Shown: positions 25,361-35,234, counted from the first letter of the stretch. The stretch: DNA of 64,000 nucleotides from Sphingobacterium spiritivorum (GCF_016725325.1 NZ_CP068083.1:682001-746000); one strand, 5' to 3'. Translations and numbers: made by a program. The notes: a model not told the origin generated them from the letters alone.

Positions 25361-27147
25361 TTAACGCATTTATTTTACAACATAAACCCTTCACTCCCCA
25401 GATAGTGAAGAATCCACAAGCTGTTAAATTCATTGTGATTGACTTATTCTGTGGAGCCGGAGGAACGACTACCGGATTTGCGAAAGCAAAAGATTGCAAT
25501 GGAAATCCTATTGCAATCATTGCAGCCTGCGTTAATCATGATCATAAGGCTATTCGAAGCCACTGGGAGAATCACCCTGAGGTTTACCACTTTGAAGAAG
25601 ATATCAGGACTTTAGATCTCACCCCCTTAAAACATATAGTTGAGACATATCGAAAGTTATATCCATCAGCAAAGGTTGTAGTATGGGCATCTTTAGAATG
25701 CACCAATTTCAGTAAAGCAAAAGGAGGGCAACGAAGGGAAGCTGACAGCAGAACCTTAGCAGATCATCTGGATAGATATGTTATTGCTCTGGATCCGGAT
25801 TATATCAAAATCGAAAATGTAGTAGAATTCATGTCCTGGGGACCTCTTAATGAATACGGAAAGCCTATTAGCATGAAGTCAGGACAGGACTGGTTGCGTT
25901 GGAGAGATCAAATTAATTCACTTGGATACCGTGACGAATGGCGTGAACTTAATTCAGCGGATTTCGGTGCTTACACCTCAAGAAATCGCTTGTTTGGATG
26001 TTTTGCTAAACCTGGTTTATCTATCGTATGGCCGGAGCCTACACATTCTAAAACCGGGATGAATAAACAAGATCTTTTTGGAAGTGGACTTAAAAAATGG
26101 ATGCCTGTTCGGGATCTTCTGGATTTCCAGGATGAAGGCGAAAGTATTTTCAATCGTAAAAAACCTCTTGTAGAAAATTCATTAAAACGGATCTATGCCG
26201 GATTAATCAAAGAGGTAGCCGGCGGAAAAGATAATTTTATCATGAAATATAATTCCATGAGTAGAGAAGGAAAGATCCGTACACCATCTACTGATGATCC
26301 TATGCCTACAATTGCATGTCAGAATAGACTTGGTTTAGCTCAGATATCATTTATAACAAAATATTTTTCAGGCAGGCCAATGAATAAAGTGGCGTCTATC
26401 AATAGTCCACTTGCTACAATCACAACATCTGCAAATCAAGCAATCGTGAACGTAGAGCCGTTTGTATTGACTAGTAATTTCGGGGGTATATCCCGCTCGG
26501 TAGCAGAGCCGTGTCCTACAGTGTTGGCAAGCAGAAAACATCATTACGTTGTAAATCCTTGTTTCCTTGCCAAATATTATGGTACAGGCGATAATGTACA
26601 ATCTATCAATGAACCGGCAGGCACATTAACCACAAAGGATAGATTTACAAAGGTTCATGTTAATTGGCTTGACAAACAATATTCTGGTGATAGGAATCAT
26701 CAATCTGTTAATCAGCCTGCCGGTTCAATATTGGCTAATGATAAGCACGCATTAATGACCGCCAAGGGATTTATATACAACCCATCACACGGAGGTCATA
26801 CGATGCATATAGATCAGCCATGCGCCACTATCATTGCAAGACAAGACAAATCTCCATTATACTTCATTCAATATAATATTTGTGAAAATGTAAGAATAGA
26901 AGTGTATGAAGAAGATTCGGAGACAATGATAAAGATTAAAGAATTCATGGCATTGTATGGCATTTCTGATATCCGGATGCGAATGCTTAAAGTCTCCGAG
27001 TTGAAGCTTATTCAGGGTTTTCCTTCTGATTACAAATTATATGGAAATCAATCGGATCAAAAGAAATTTATCGGTAATTCTGTTGTTCCGCACGTAGTTC
27101 AATCTTGGGCTGAAGCTCAGGCTCACAAAATATCAATAGCAGCTTAA
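25357..27147 (+). CDS. C5 cytosine-specific DNA methyltransferase
   Basis: 596 aa. Adds a methyl group to C5 of cytosine in phage or host DNA. Motif I is VIDLFCGAGGTTTGF (about 28-42), the catalytic Cys is Cys115 in ASLECTNFSKAKGG (EC where PC is usual), motif VI is IENVVEF, motif VIII is FGAYTSRNRLFGCF. The large middle region holds four or five tandem 30-35 residue repeats, such as INEPAGTLTTKDRF and VNQPAGSILANDKH and IDQPCATIIARQDK; the last motifs are KLIQGFPSDYKLYGNQSDQKKFIGNSVVPHVV. No restriction enzyme lies nearby, so protection of phage DNA is likely. Coupled to the 39-aa upstream frame by ATGA. Confidence 0.92.
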   Translation: MINAFILQHKPFTPQIVKNPQAVKFIVIDLFCGAGGTTTGFAKAKDCNGNPIAIIAACVNHDHKAIRSHWENHPEVYHFEEDIRTLDLTPLKHIVETYRKLYPSAKVVVWASLECTNFSKAKGGQRREADSRTLADHLDRYVIALDPDYIKIENVVEFMSWGPLNEYGKPISMKSGQDWLRWRDQINSLGYRDEWRELNSADFGAYTSRNRLFGCFAKPGLSIVWPEPTHSKTGMNKQDLFGSGLKKWMPVRDLLDFQDEGESIFNRKKPLVENSLKRIYAGLIKEVAGGKDNFIMKYNSMSREGKIRTPSTDDPMPTIACQNRLGLAQISFITKYFSGRPMNKVASINSPLATITTSANQAIVNVEPFVLTSNFGGISRSVAEPCPTVLASRKHHYVVNPCFLAKYYGTGDNVQSINEPAGTLTTKDRFTKVHVNWLDKQYSGDRNHQSVNQPAGSILANDKHALMTAKGFIYNPSHGGHTMHIDQPCATIIARQDKSPLYFIQYNICENVRIEVYEEDSETMIKIKEFMALYGISDIRMRMLKVSELKLIQGFPSDYKLYGNQSDQKKFIGNSVVPHVVQSWAEAQAHKISIAA

Positions 27148-27184
27148 TTAACTAACCCCAGTTCCCGACATCAATGTCGGGAAC
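27135..27184 (+). repeat. Repeated gene-end block 1 with hairpin
   Basis: The block AGCAGCTTAATTAACTAACCCC spans the gene end; a nearly identical block ends the next gene at 28009. It is followed by a perfect 10-bp hairpin GTTCCCGACA/TGTCGGGAAC (27161-27184). There is no T-run. The duplicated end suggests a modular cassette. Confidence 0.55.
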
Positions 27185-27197
27185 ATAATATAAAGAT

Positions 27198-28019
27198 ATG
27201 AGAGATAGATTTATTACAGGATGGTGGAGTGCAGGAATTACTTCAGCTGTTGCATGTAAGATGGCTCTTGAACTTTATGAAAATGTAGAGTTATATTATA
27301 TCGATATCGATTCGGCTCATCCAGATAACGAGAGATTCAAGAGAGATTGCGAAAAGTGGTATGGAGTTCCTATTAAACCATTGAAGTCATCAAAGTTTAA
27401 AGATCAATTTGATGTAATAGAACAAACAGGTTGTGTAAATACACCACAAGGAGCAGCTTGCACATTGAAGCTGAAAAAGCAAGTAAGATTTGACTTTGAA
27501 AATCTTAACTCGGAAAACCTATTTAATAATAGATCAATTGCAAATCAGGTCTGGGGTTTTGAGCATGATTTAAAACAAATAAATAGAGCAATTAGGTTTG
27601 GACAGCAATATCCTAATACTAACCCTCTTTTCCCATTAATTGAAAAAGGAATTAATAAGGACATGTGTGCAGGTATGATCCTTAATGCCGGAATTGAATT
27701 GCCAAAAATGTATGAGTTGGGTTATTCGAATAATAATTGCATAGGATGTGTAAAGGGCGGTAAAGGTTATTGGAACAAAATAAGAATTGATTTCCCCGAA
27801 TATTTTAATAGGATGGCGCAGTTGGAAAGAAAGGTTGGATATTCCTGCATTAATGGAACCTTCTTAGACGAATTGCACCCTTCATCTGGTAGGCTCTCAA
27901 AGGAGGTAATGCCGGCATGTGGAATTATATGTGAAATAGAATTTGCTGATATTCCAGATAAGAACTTAGAAGATGTGATCAAAGGCAAGAAAACTATTTA
28001 CGAAGCTATAGCAGCTTGA
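27198..28019 (+). CDS. Phage PAPS-reductase-like protein
   Basis: 273 aa. The PP-loop ATPase fold is seen from GWWSAGITSAVACKMA (residues about 8-23; SGGxDS becomes SAGITS) and YIDIDSAHPDNERF. Cys residues occur at GCVNTPQGAACTLKLKK and at NNCIGCVKGGKGYW. These proteins resemble phosphoadenosine phosphosulfate reductase and the phage group often annotated so; their reaction is unproven, and they may thiolate or modify nucleotides. It sits right after a DNA methyltransferase, with the same gene-end block, which supports a role in DNA modification. Confidence 0.82.
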   Translation: MRDRFITGWWSAGITSAVACKMALELYENVELYYIDIDSAHPDNERFKRDCEKWYGVPIKPLKSSKFKDQFDVIEQTGCVNTPQGAACTLKLKKQVRFDFENLNSENLFNNRSIANQVWGFEHDLKQINRAIRFGQQYPNTNPLFPLIEKGINKDMCAGMILNAGIELPKMYELGYSNNNCIGCVKGGKGYWNKIRIDFPEYFNRMAQLERKVGYSCINGTFLDELHPSSGRLSKEVMPACGIICEIEFADIPDKNLEDVIKGKKTIYEAIAA

Positions 28020-28054
28020 TTAACTAACCCCGGACAGCATGTAGTGTGCTGTCC
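28009..28054 (+). repeat. Repeated gene-end block 2 with hairpin
   Basis: AGCAGCTTGATTAACTAACCCC, one change from block 1, followed by hairpin GGACAGCA/TGCTGTCC (28032-28039, 28047-28054). Hairpin sequences differ between blocks but position and flank are the same. Confidence 0.55.
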
Positions 28055-28116
28055 ACCAACTGTAGAAATCCGGTAAGCCGTAATCACAAACTAAAAATTT
28101 AAATTACATTATCAAA

Positions 28117-28326
28117 ATGAGAATATCAGAAGAAAAGATACTATCTGTAATAGATGAAGCAATAATTACCAATATATATGCTCAGGGCATAGCCTTTCGG
28201 TGCAAGATCCGCAAAGGCATTAATAAAGGCAAAGCTTATATTGAGTTCATTCCAAAGCCTGGAGAAACGATCAAGCCGGAAGACTGGTTTTGGTTTGGGT
28301 ACTATCTGAGGGAGTATGTGTCATAA
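28117..28326 (+). CDS. Small phage-type hypothetical protein, 69 aa
   Basis: Compact soluble protein ending with KPEDWFWFGYYLREYVS; probable alpha/beta fold. No family recognised. Same direction as the modification genes, 97 bp downstream of PAPS-reductase-like gene. Confidence 0.6.
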   Translation: MRISEEKILSVIDEAIITNIYAQGIAFRCKIRKGINKGKAYIEFIPKPGETIKPEDWFWFGYYLREYVS

Positions 28327-28412
28327 AAATCCGACAGCAATTTGAGTAATATTTTAAAAAAATATATATTTATATCTATAAATCTTATCAATTATTATAA
28401 CCCTTAAGTCGA

Positions 28413-29630
28413 ATGAAATTTTTAATTACATTTTTTCTGATAGCATTTCTAACATTTAGCTCGTTTGCGCAAACTAGTTCTCCAAAATGGAATAAATTTC
28501 TTTCAGACTTTAAAAAGTTAGAGCAGGAATATAACACCCATTATCCAGCAAAAGATTATCATACAGCAGCAGCAATTTTAGATAAAATAGCTGCTACATT
28601 AGATACTTTACAGTTATCTGAGAAAGAAAAGCAAGATTTTAACCACACTATAAAAGAAATATATGCAAATGTGTACTATAACCTTGCATGTTTACAATCA
28701 ATACTTAATCAAAAAAAACAAGCAATCACAAGTTTCGAAAAATCAATTAAATGGGGATATACTGATTATCAAAATGCTTTAAACGATACTGATTTAAATA
28801 ATATCCGTAAGGAAACCAAGTTTGTTAAAGCGTTCAGCCAATTGAAGCAATATGATAAACTATTCTTATTACAACAGTCAGGAAATTATCTTTCGGAAAA
28901 TTATGAATCTCTGCCGGTATTTAAATATGAAGACTCAAATAATCGGAATTTAGTCGAGGTCAAAAATTTCTTCAAACTGGATTCTATAGCTGGAAGTGGA
29001 GATGAAATTTCTAAAATCCGAAATATTATGCTATTTGTTGCCAATAACATTAAGTATGACGGAAGCAATTGGGCTTTGTGTGAATTTGATGCAATTGATT
29101 TCTATAACTACCACAAGTCGACAGGAAAAGGAATTAATTGTAGACATAAGGCAATGACACTAAATGAACTTTACCTTGCAATGGGATTTAAATCCCGATA
29201 TGTCACATGTATGCCAAAAGACGACCAAGATACAGATTGTCATGTAATCAATAGTGTATATTCTGAAACATTAAAAAAATGGCTATGGATGGATCCTTCA
29301 CATGGTGCTTTTGTAATGGATGACAATAATAATTTACTAAGCATTGAAGAAGTCAGGGAGGGATTAAAAAACAATCAATCAATGAAGTTAAATGCTGAGA
29401 CTAAAGTAACTAAGATTTGGTATTTGGATTACTATATGGCAAAGAATTTATATTGGATTCAATGCACAAACAAAAGCCAATTTAATACAGAGAGTAGATA
29501 CCGGCCAGCAGATACAGATTTGCAATACATTTCTTTAATCCCAAGTGGATTTGATAAAGACAGTAATAAATATTTAAAAAATAATTTTATTACTCATAAC
29601 CCGGCTTACTTCTGGAAATCTCCTGAATAA
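28413..29630 (+). CDS. Secreted transglutaminase-like protein
   Basis: 405 aa with a signal peptide (FLIAFLTFSSFAQT, cleavage near 19). The first 150 residues are helical with a TPR-like feel (YYNLACLQSILNQKKQAITSFEKSIKWG). The rest is a transglutaminase-core/protease fold: Cys in GINCRHKAMTLNELYLAMGF, His in DTDCHVINSVY and Asp in WLWMDPSHGAFV form the catalytic triad. Substrate unknown; cell-envelope peptides are usual for this superfamily. It starts the cargo stretch of the phage-like region and is not a usual phage gene. Confidence 0.85.
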   Translation: MKFLITFFLIAFLTFSSFAQTSSPKWNKFLSDFKKLEQEYNTHYPAKDYHTAAAILDKIAATLDTLQLSEKEKQDFNHTIKEIYANVYYNLACLQSILNQKKQAITSFEKSIKWGYTDYQNALNDTDLNNIRKETKFVKAFSQLKQYDKLFLLQQSGNYLSENYESLPVFKYEDSNNRNLVEVKNFFKLDSIAGSGDEISKIRNIMLFVANNIKYDGSNWALCEFDAIDFYNYHKSTGKGINCRHKAMTLNELYLAMGFKSRYVTCMPKDDQDTDCHVINSVYSETLKKWLWMDPSHGAFVMDDNNNLLSIEEVREGLKNNQSMKLNAETKVTKIWYLDYYMAKNLYWIQCTNKSQFNTESRYRPADTDLQYISLIPSGFDKDSNKYLKNNFITHNPAYFWKSPE

Positions 29631-29639
29631 AAACTATGC

Positions 29640-29669
29640 AAAAGGAGTAAGCTAAGTCTTACTCCTTAT
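29640..29669. terminator. Bidirectional terminator between convergent genes
   Basis: AAGGAGTAAG/CTTACTCCTT (29642-29651, 29658-29667), 10-bp arms and a 6-nt loop. It overlaps the stop codon of the leftward gene. Confidence 0.7.
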
Positions 29670-29907
29670 TGTTTAAAAATTTTTTAAATTTTTCAGGTTG
29701 CAATTCCTCCATTTCAATTCTACTTTTAATCCGCCATTCTGCAGATTCTCCATCACCAGATAATGGTACTTCAAGTTGATTTTCGTATAAATATGAATTG
29801 TAAATCTCATCAGAAGATAATCCTTTCATCTTAGGATTTAACTTAATGAAATCCTCCTTCAATTCCTCTATTTTTCTTTTAATCTGATCTCGGGTAATTT
29901 CTTTCAT
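29659..29907 (-). CDS. Hypothetical protein, 82 aa
   Basis: Charged helical protein, beginning MKEITRDQIKRKIEELKEDFIKL with a short DEIYNSYLYE segment. No family recognised. Leftward, 54 bp downstream of the gene at 29961; these two are probably one transcript. Confidence 0.6.
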   Translation of the reverse strand: MKEITRDQIKRKIEELKEDFIKLNPKMKGLSSDEIYNSYLYENQLEVPLSGDGESAEWRIKSRIEMEELQPEKFKKFLNNKE

Positions 29908-29960
29908 AATTCATCGTTTATTTAAATTGTATATTCATACCGGCATTTACGCTATTAAAG

Positions 29961-30215
29961 CTACACCTCAAATTCTTCAATATCTGCAATATTTTCAGTT
30001 ATAAACTCATACCTGTCTGTAGCCTTTACCTCCCATATTATTAGATGATAGTTTTCTGATTCATATTTTGGATTGCCATCATCATCTTTAATTTTCTCTG
30101 CATCATCTGTCAAAACCAATTTTCCATAATAAACTTTTTCATTATCGTCATTCATAGTTACTTTGACTAACTTTTTTGTATCAAAGCTTTTTCCTTTAAA
30201 CATCACTATACTCAT
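29961..30215 (-). CDS. Hypothetical protein, 84 aa
   Basis: Beta-rich acidic protein (VKVTMNDDNEKVYYGKLVLTDDAEK) ending IADIEEFEV. No signal or membrane helix. Unrecognised. Divergent from the catalase gene 158 bp to the right. Confidence 0.6.
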   Translation of the reverse strand: MSIVMFKGKSFDTKKLVKVTMNDDNEKVYYGKLVLTDDAEKIKDDDGNPKYESENYHLIIWEVKATDRYEFITENIADIEEFEV

Positions 30216-30373
30216 AATTTTATTGATTTAGAACTATTTACACATAAATTCTAAACAATCAGAATCAATAGAAGTTTTATACGAACTTCTATATAATACC
30301 CTAACTCGGAAACTTTACGCTTCATAGATTGTTTATAAATGGTCTACTATCATAAAGGCTAATTATAATAACT

Positions 30374-32497
30374 ATGAAAAACCAAAGAGAGAACAAAAAA
30401 GTACAGCAAATTGATGATCATGTCATCGATAATAATGGGCGCCTTCTCACCACAAATGATGGTGTTCCAATAGAGGACAACAACAATATGCTAAAAGCAG
30501 GCGAACGTGGGCCAGCTTTGATAGAAGATTTCATCTATCAAGACAAAATGGCTCATTTCGACAGAGAAAGAATCCCTGAAAGAGTAGTTCATGCAAGGGG
30601 GTCTGGAGCTCATGGAATATTCGAAGCTACAGCAGATATTTCTAAATATACTAAAGCTTCATTTCTTAAGAAAGGTACTGTAACACCACTATTTGTTAGG
30701 TTTTCAACAGTTGCAGGATTTAAAGGGTCTACTGATTTAGCTCGAGATGTTAGAGGTTTTTCTGTTAAATTCTATACTGAAGATGGTAATTATGATTTGG
30801 TAGGAAATAATATTCCTGTATTTTTTATACAGGATGCTATGAATTTTCCAGATCTTGTTCATGCAGTTAAGCCAGAACCGAATAATGAAATGCCTCAAGC
30901 TGCTTCTGCTCATGATACTTTTTGGGATTTTATATCCTTGATGCCGGAAGCGGCTCACATGGTTATGTGGACCATGTCTGATAGAGCTATTCCAAGATCG
31001 TTTCGTATGATGGAAGGTTTTGGAGTTCACACATTTAAATTTGTGAATGCTGAAGGTAAAGGAACATTCGTGAAGTTTCATTGGAAACCAAAACTAGGTG
31101 TTCATTCAGTGGCATGGAATGAAGCACAAAAAATATCGGGATTTGACGCCGATTTCCATCGTCGTGATTTGTGGGAGAATATTGAAAAAGGAAATTTCCC
31201 GCAATGGGATTTAGGCGTACAACTTGTCCCTGAAGAGGATGAACATAAATTTTCTTTTGATTTATTAGATGCTACGAAAATTATACCAGAAGAATTAGTA
31301 CCTGTAAAGATAATTGGAACTATGACTTTAAACAGAAATCCGGAAAACTTCTTTGCAGAAACAGAACAGATTGCTTTCGATCCAGGTCGCATCATTCCCG
31401 GAATAGATCTTACAAATGACCCACTTTTACAAGGTAGAGTATTTTCATATGCTGATACTCAAAACTACCGTCTTGGTGGACCTAATTTTCATGAGATTCC
31501 TATTAATCGTTCAGTGAACGGTAAATTTAACAATCAAAAGGATGGTTTTGGAAGACAGGATATTCTTAAAGGAAATGTTAGCTATTTTCCTAATAGTCTT
31601 GGTGGAGGTTGTCCTTATCACGCCATGTTAAAAGGGGAAGATGGATTTAAAAGTCATGAAGAAAAGGTTGATGGTAAAAAAGTAAGACGTAGATCTACTT
31701 CTTTTGCAGATCATTTTACCCAAGCTAGATTATTCTTTAATTCTCAATCGAAACCAGAGCAGGAACACATGATTAATGCTTATAGTTTTGAATTGTCTAA
31801 AGTTAATTCCGTTGATGTTCGCAAAAGAGAATTAGCAATACTTAATCAAATTGATAAAGAATTAGCTGCACGTGTAGGTGCTAATTTGGGAATTGAACCT
31901 GCTTCAGAATTGGATGAACTGACTCTGCAATTTGCAAGACAAAATCATCCGGAATATCCTATTAAAACTCCTAAACCGGAAGTTGAAAAATCTGCTGCAT
32001 TAAGCATGAAAACCAAACCAGGAGAGGGAACCATTGAAACTAGAAAAGTAGCATTTCTAATTGCGGATGGGGTATCAAAAAAATCTATCGATAAGATGAA
32101 AACTGCACTTGAAGAAGAAGGAGCTGAAGCTGTATTAATTTCCACAAATGTAGGAAAGGTCAAGTTTAAAGAAGGTGGTACTGCAGATATAGAATTTTCA
32201 TATTTAACAGAGGCCTCTGTGTGTTATGATGCATTTTATACACCTGAAGGAGATTCTGTAAGTGTTTTACAAGACGAACCAGATTATTTGCATTTTATTA
32301 ACGAGGGCTTCCGCCACTGTAAAGCAATAGCTTTTGCCACTGGTGCTGAAAAACTTATTGACGGAACTTATCTTAGTAAAAATAAAGATTCAGGAGTTAT
32401 TTTTGAATCCGACGGAAACCTTAGTGAAGATTTTATTAAAACAATGAAAGGCCATCGTGTATGGGAAAGGGAAAATACTAGAAAAGTACCTTCATAA
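30374..32497 (+). CDS. katE: Large-subunit (clade 2) monofunctional catalase
   Basis: 707 aa, typical of the KatE/HPII large-subunit type. Converts hydrogen peroxide to water and oxygen. Catalytic His lies in VVHARGSGAHGIFEA (about 76-90), the Asn in GNYDLVGNNIPVFFIQDA (about 140-157), and the haem-ligand Tyr in SYADTQNYRLG (about 362). The last 150 residues (from about 555) are the flavodoxin/GATase-like C-terminal domain, RKVAFLIADGVSKKSIDK. Product is cytoplasmic. It and the phytochrome kinase are cargo-like here, between phage gene blocks, perhaps giving protection from light and oxidative stress. Confidence 0.93.
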   Translation: MKNQRENKKVQQIDDHVIDNNGRLLTTNDGVPIEDNNNMLKAGERGPALIEDFIYQDKMAHFDRERIPERVVHARGSGAHGIFEATADISKYTKASFLKKGTVTPLFVRFSTVAGFKGSTDLARDVRGFSVKFYTEDGNYDLVGNNIPVFFIQDAMNFPDLVHAVKPEPNNEMPQAASAHDTFWDFISLMPEAAHMVMWTMSDRAIPRSFRMMEGFGVHTFKFVNAEGKGTFVKFHWKPKLGVHSVAWNEAQKISGFDADFHRRDLWENIEKGNFPQWDLGVQLVPEEDEHKFSFDLLDATKIIPEELVPVKIIGTMTLNRNPENFFAETEQIAFDPGRIIPGIDLTNDPLLQGRVFSYADTQNYRLGGPNFHEIPINRSVNGKFNNQKDGFGRQDILKGNVSYFPNSLGGGCPYHAMLKGEDGFKSHEEKVDGKKVRRRSTSFADHFTQARLFFNSQSKPEQEHMINAYSFELSKVNSVDVRKRELAILNQIDKELAARVGANLGIEPASELDELTLQFARQNHPEYPIKTPKPEVEKSAALSMKTKPGEGTIETRKVAFLIADGVSKKSIDKMKTALEEEGAEAVLISTNVGKVKFKEGGTADIEFSYLTEASVCYDAFYTPEGDSVSVLQDEPDYLHFINEGFRHCKAIAFATGAEKLIDGTYLSKNKDSGVIFESDGNLSEDFIKTMKGHRVWERENTRKVPS

Positions 32498-32522
32498 CCA
32501 TTGTTTCTCTCTTATCTAGTTT

Positions 32523-32550
32523 GAAGGTCGTTTTTAACGACCTTCTTTAT
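32523..32550 (+). terminator. Terminator after the catalase gene
   Basis: GAAGGTCGTT-TTT-AACGACCTTC, 10-bp arms (32523-32532, 32536-32545), followed by TTTATTTTA. Good intrinsic terminator. Confidence 0.8.
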
Positions 32551-32746
32551 TTTATAATTATCTAAAATATAGTTTTTCATCTGTTTACGAATTACTCGTC
32601 AGTATTTTGATAAATATAATTTATTTGTATTTTTATTATTCGATTCTACACTGAAATAATATAATAAGAGAAAAAGTCTGTAAATATTCTAATTCCATTC
32701 TAATATTATATCAAATAGTATTTTATCACACAATAATTATAGTTAT

Positions 32747-34915
32747 ATGGAATTTAGGGATTGTCACGAGGAAAAAATACATTTGTGTGGTTTAATTCAG
32801 GATTTAGGATATCTGTTTGTTTTTGATGAATCCCGGATTTGTACTGCAGCTAGTGACAACGTCATTCAGATCGATAATATTCCTGTAGAAAAATATCTGG
32901 GAATGACCGTTGACCAGATATTATCTCTACTGACGAAAAGTGACCGCTTTATTTTCGAATCTATAAATCAACATCTCAATACATCAATTTTTTATCGCTT
33001 TGCAGAAAGAATTCAGATTAATAATATAGATTATGATTTGAGTATTTATAAATATGGAGATAATATTTATGTAGAAATTGAGCTTTGCAATACACAGCAA
33101 ATAAAGCCTACAAAACTATATTATTATGCCAAATACCTTGAAGATAACAAATCAAAGGTATGGGAATGTCTTACAAATCTAATACGTCAGATTATAAATT
33201 ACGACAGAGTAATGGTGTATCAGTTTCTGGAAGATAACAGCGGAAAGGTAATCGCTGAATCAAAATCTGATAACATGCATTCTTTGCTTGGATACCGTTA
33301 TCCTGAATTCGACATTCCTCAGCAAGCGCGTGAACTCTATACTATTTTTCTTGCACGACATACAGCCGATACAGACGGGCTTACCCATCAAATTATAAGC
33401 AATTCAAAACAGGAAATTGATTTAACGAAATGCAGTTTACGTGCTATGTCTCCCATACATTTGCAATATTTGAAAAATTCCAAAGCGCAGGCCAGTGCGA
33501 GTTTTTCTATTATTCAGGATGGTAAGTTGTGGGGCTTGGTCACTTGTCAGAATAGCAAGCCATTACATGTGGATTTGGCACAAAGGCATCTGTGTACTTT
33601 TCTCACACAGTTTGCCACTAATCATCACATCTCTGAATTGCTGAAAGAAGACTTGGAAACTCAAAATGTGATGTATATCCTGGAAAAAGAGCTTAAAAGT
33701 GATTTACTGATTGACAGAGATATCCATTATGTCCTTGAAACATTCGGAGAGCGCATCATGAAAATGGTAGAGGCCGATGGTATAATTATCAAGCACAGCA
33801 AAGGTGAAAAATTTTATGGCGAGGTTCCCGGCAATATTCAGTTAAAAGAGATTGAACATTACTTAAAAAATGAGAATACCAGTTTGTATTCTACCCATGA
33901 ATTTATTTCTAAAACAGCAGATGATAATTTATTCCCCGGAATTATAAGAGCTGAAATACTAGCGGAATCCCAATGGAAAATATATCTTTTTCGAAAAGAA
34001 GTATTAATTGAGGAATTATGGGCAGGAAAGCCGGAAAAGCAATTAAATTATGATCCGGACAGAAAAATTACCTATCCTTCTCCCCGTACATCTTTTGAGG
34101 CATGGAGACAGATAACACGTGGAAAGGCAGCACCATGGCTAAAGGTTCAATTGTTATTTCTTGAGCGGATTGTATACATTATTCAGCAAGCTATAGCTAA
34201 AAGAAATGCTGAAATTGATCAGCTGAATAAAGATCTTATCCGTTCAAACAATGCTTTAGACACCTTTAGTTATACGCTAACACACGATCTTAAGAATCCC
34301 CTGTCTTCTATTCAGCTCGGAGCTCAGATGATATTAATGAAAAAAAACCTCGGACAAGAGCTTTTAAATAGATTATCTACCAATATCTTAGAGGCATCAA
34401 ATCTAATAACGGATATGATCAATAAGGTTCACGAACTATCAAAATCAAATTCAGTAGAATTAGACCTTGAGATAATAGATCCCAAAAACAAAATAATTAC
34501 AATTGTTGAGAGTAGTAAGGATCAATATAATGTAGGTAATTTAGAATTTGTAATGGGCGAAATCTTACCTGTCAGAGGAGAAAGAACGCTTTTATACCAA
34601 TTGTTTCTGAATATCTTAGGGAATGCAATTAAATATAGCAGTAAAGAAGATAATCCAAAAGTCGAAGTATACAGCATAAAATCCGGCAGCAAAGTGATAT
34701 ATTTTATATCAGACAACGGAATAGGAATGGATTTAAATGCTGGAAACAACATTTTTGAAATATTTCAGAGGCTGCCAAATTCTTCTGGTTACGACGGAAC
34801 AGGAATAGGTCTATCAATTGTAAAAAGAATTATTGACAGATTGGGGGCTGAGATTAAAGTAGAGAGTCAATTAGGAAAAGGAACACAATTTCAAATACAT
34901 TTTAATACTCATTAA
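32747..34915 (+). CDS. Bacteriophytochrome-like sensor histidine kinase
   Basis: 722 aa. Domain order PAS-GAF-PHY-HisKA-HATPase. The bilin-binding Cys of bacteriophytochromes is present as Cys6 in FRDCHEEKIHLCGLIQDLG. The GAF domain has YPEFDIPQQAR, the DIP motif that touches the chromophore, and CSLRAMSPIHLQYLKN with the conserved His. The kinase His is in YTLTHDLKNPLSSIQ (about 516) and the ATPase has LGNAIKYS, DNGIGMD and GTGIGLSIVKR. It should sense red/far-red light through biliverdin; no haem oxygenase (bphO) gene and no response regulator are adjacent. The region 32551-32746 is AT-rich without a gene. Confidence 0.93.
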   Translation: MEFRDCHEEKIHLCGLIQDLGYLFVFDESRICTAASDNVIQIDNIPVEKYLGMTVDQILSLLTKSDRFIFESINQHLNTSIFYRFAERIQINNIDYDLSIYKYGDNIYVEIELCNTQQIKPTKLYYYAKYLEDNKSKVWECLTNLIRQIINYDRVMVYQFLEDNSGKVIAESKSDNMHSLLGYRYPEFDIPQQARELYTIFLARHTADTDGLTHQIISNSKQEIDLTKCSLRAMSPIHLQYLKNSKAQASASFSIIQDGKLWGLVTCQNSKPLHVDLAQRHLCTFLTQFATNHHISELLKEDLETQNVMYILEKELKSDLLIDRDIHYVLETFGERIMKMVEADGIIIKHSKGEKFYGEVPGNIQLKEIEHYLKNENTSLYSTHEFISKTADDNLFPGIIRAEILAESQWKIYLFRKEVLIEELWAGKPEKQLNYDPDRKITYPSPRTSFEAWRQITRGKAAPWLKVQLLFLERIVYIIQQAIAKRNAEIDQLNKDLIRSNNALDTFSYTLTHDLKNPLSSIQLGAQMILMKKNLGQELLNRLSTNILEASNLITDMINKVHELSKSNSVELDLEIIDPKNKIITIVESSKDQYNVGNLEFVMGEILPVRGERTLLYQLFLNILGNAIKYSSKEDNPKVEVYSIKSGSKVIYFISDNGIGMDLNAGNNIFEIFQRLPNSSGYDGTGIGLSIVKRIIDRLGAEIKVESQLGKGTQFQIHFNTH

Positions 34916-34973
34916 ATTAGATTATATAAATACTATTTTAATTGAATTTAATCAAAATTGGTATTATTTAATT

Positions 34974-35234
34974 CTATTTTGCAAAAATCTCTTTATCAAT
35001 CTCTTCCAGCATTTGCTTAATAGCGGTGAATTGATCAGCTTCGAATGCCCTCCCATACTGCTGATGCCATTCTCCGTCCTCTTTCCTGAATACATACATT
35101 GCTGCTTTATCTTTACTGAATAACGTATAAGTATTCGGGGCCATATTGCCTGGTCTGATTTCAACTAATACAATTCGCTGAGTTCTGTTATAATTGAGCA
35201 TAGCGTTAATGCGGTAAGGTTTGAGATCTTTCAT
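34974..35234 (-). CDS. Phage-type hypothetical protein, 86 aa
   Basis: Small basic protein with IVLVEIRPGNMAPNTYTLFSKDKAAMYVFRKEDGEWHQQYG, probably beta-rich. Its start overlaps the upstream stop by one base (TAATG), so it is coupled to the gene at 35234-35569. Unrecognised. Confidence 0.6.
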   Translation of the reverse strand: MKDLKPYRINAMLNYNRTQRIVLVEIRPGNMAPNTYTLFSKDKAAMYVFRKEDGEWHQQYGRAFEADQFTAIKQMLEEIDKEIFAK

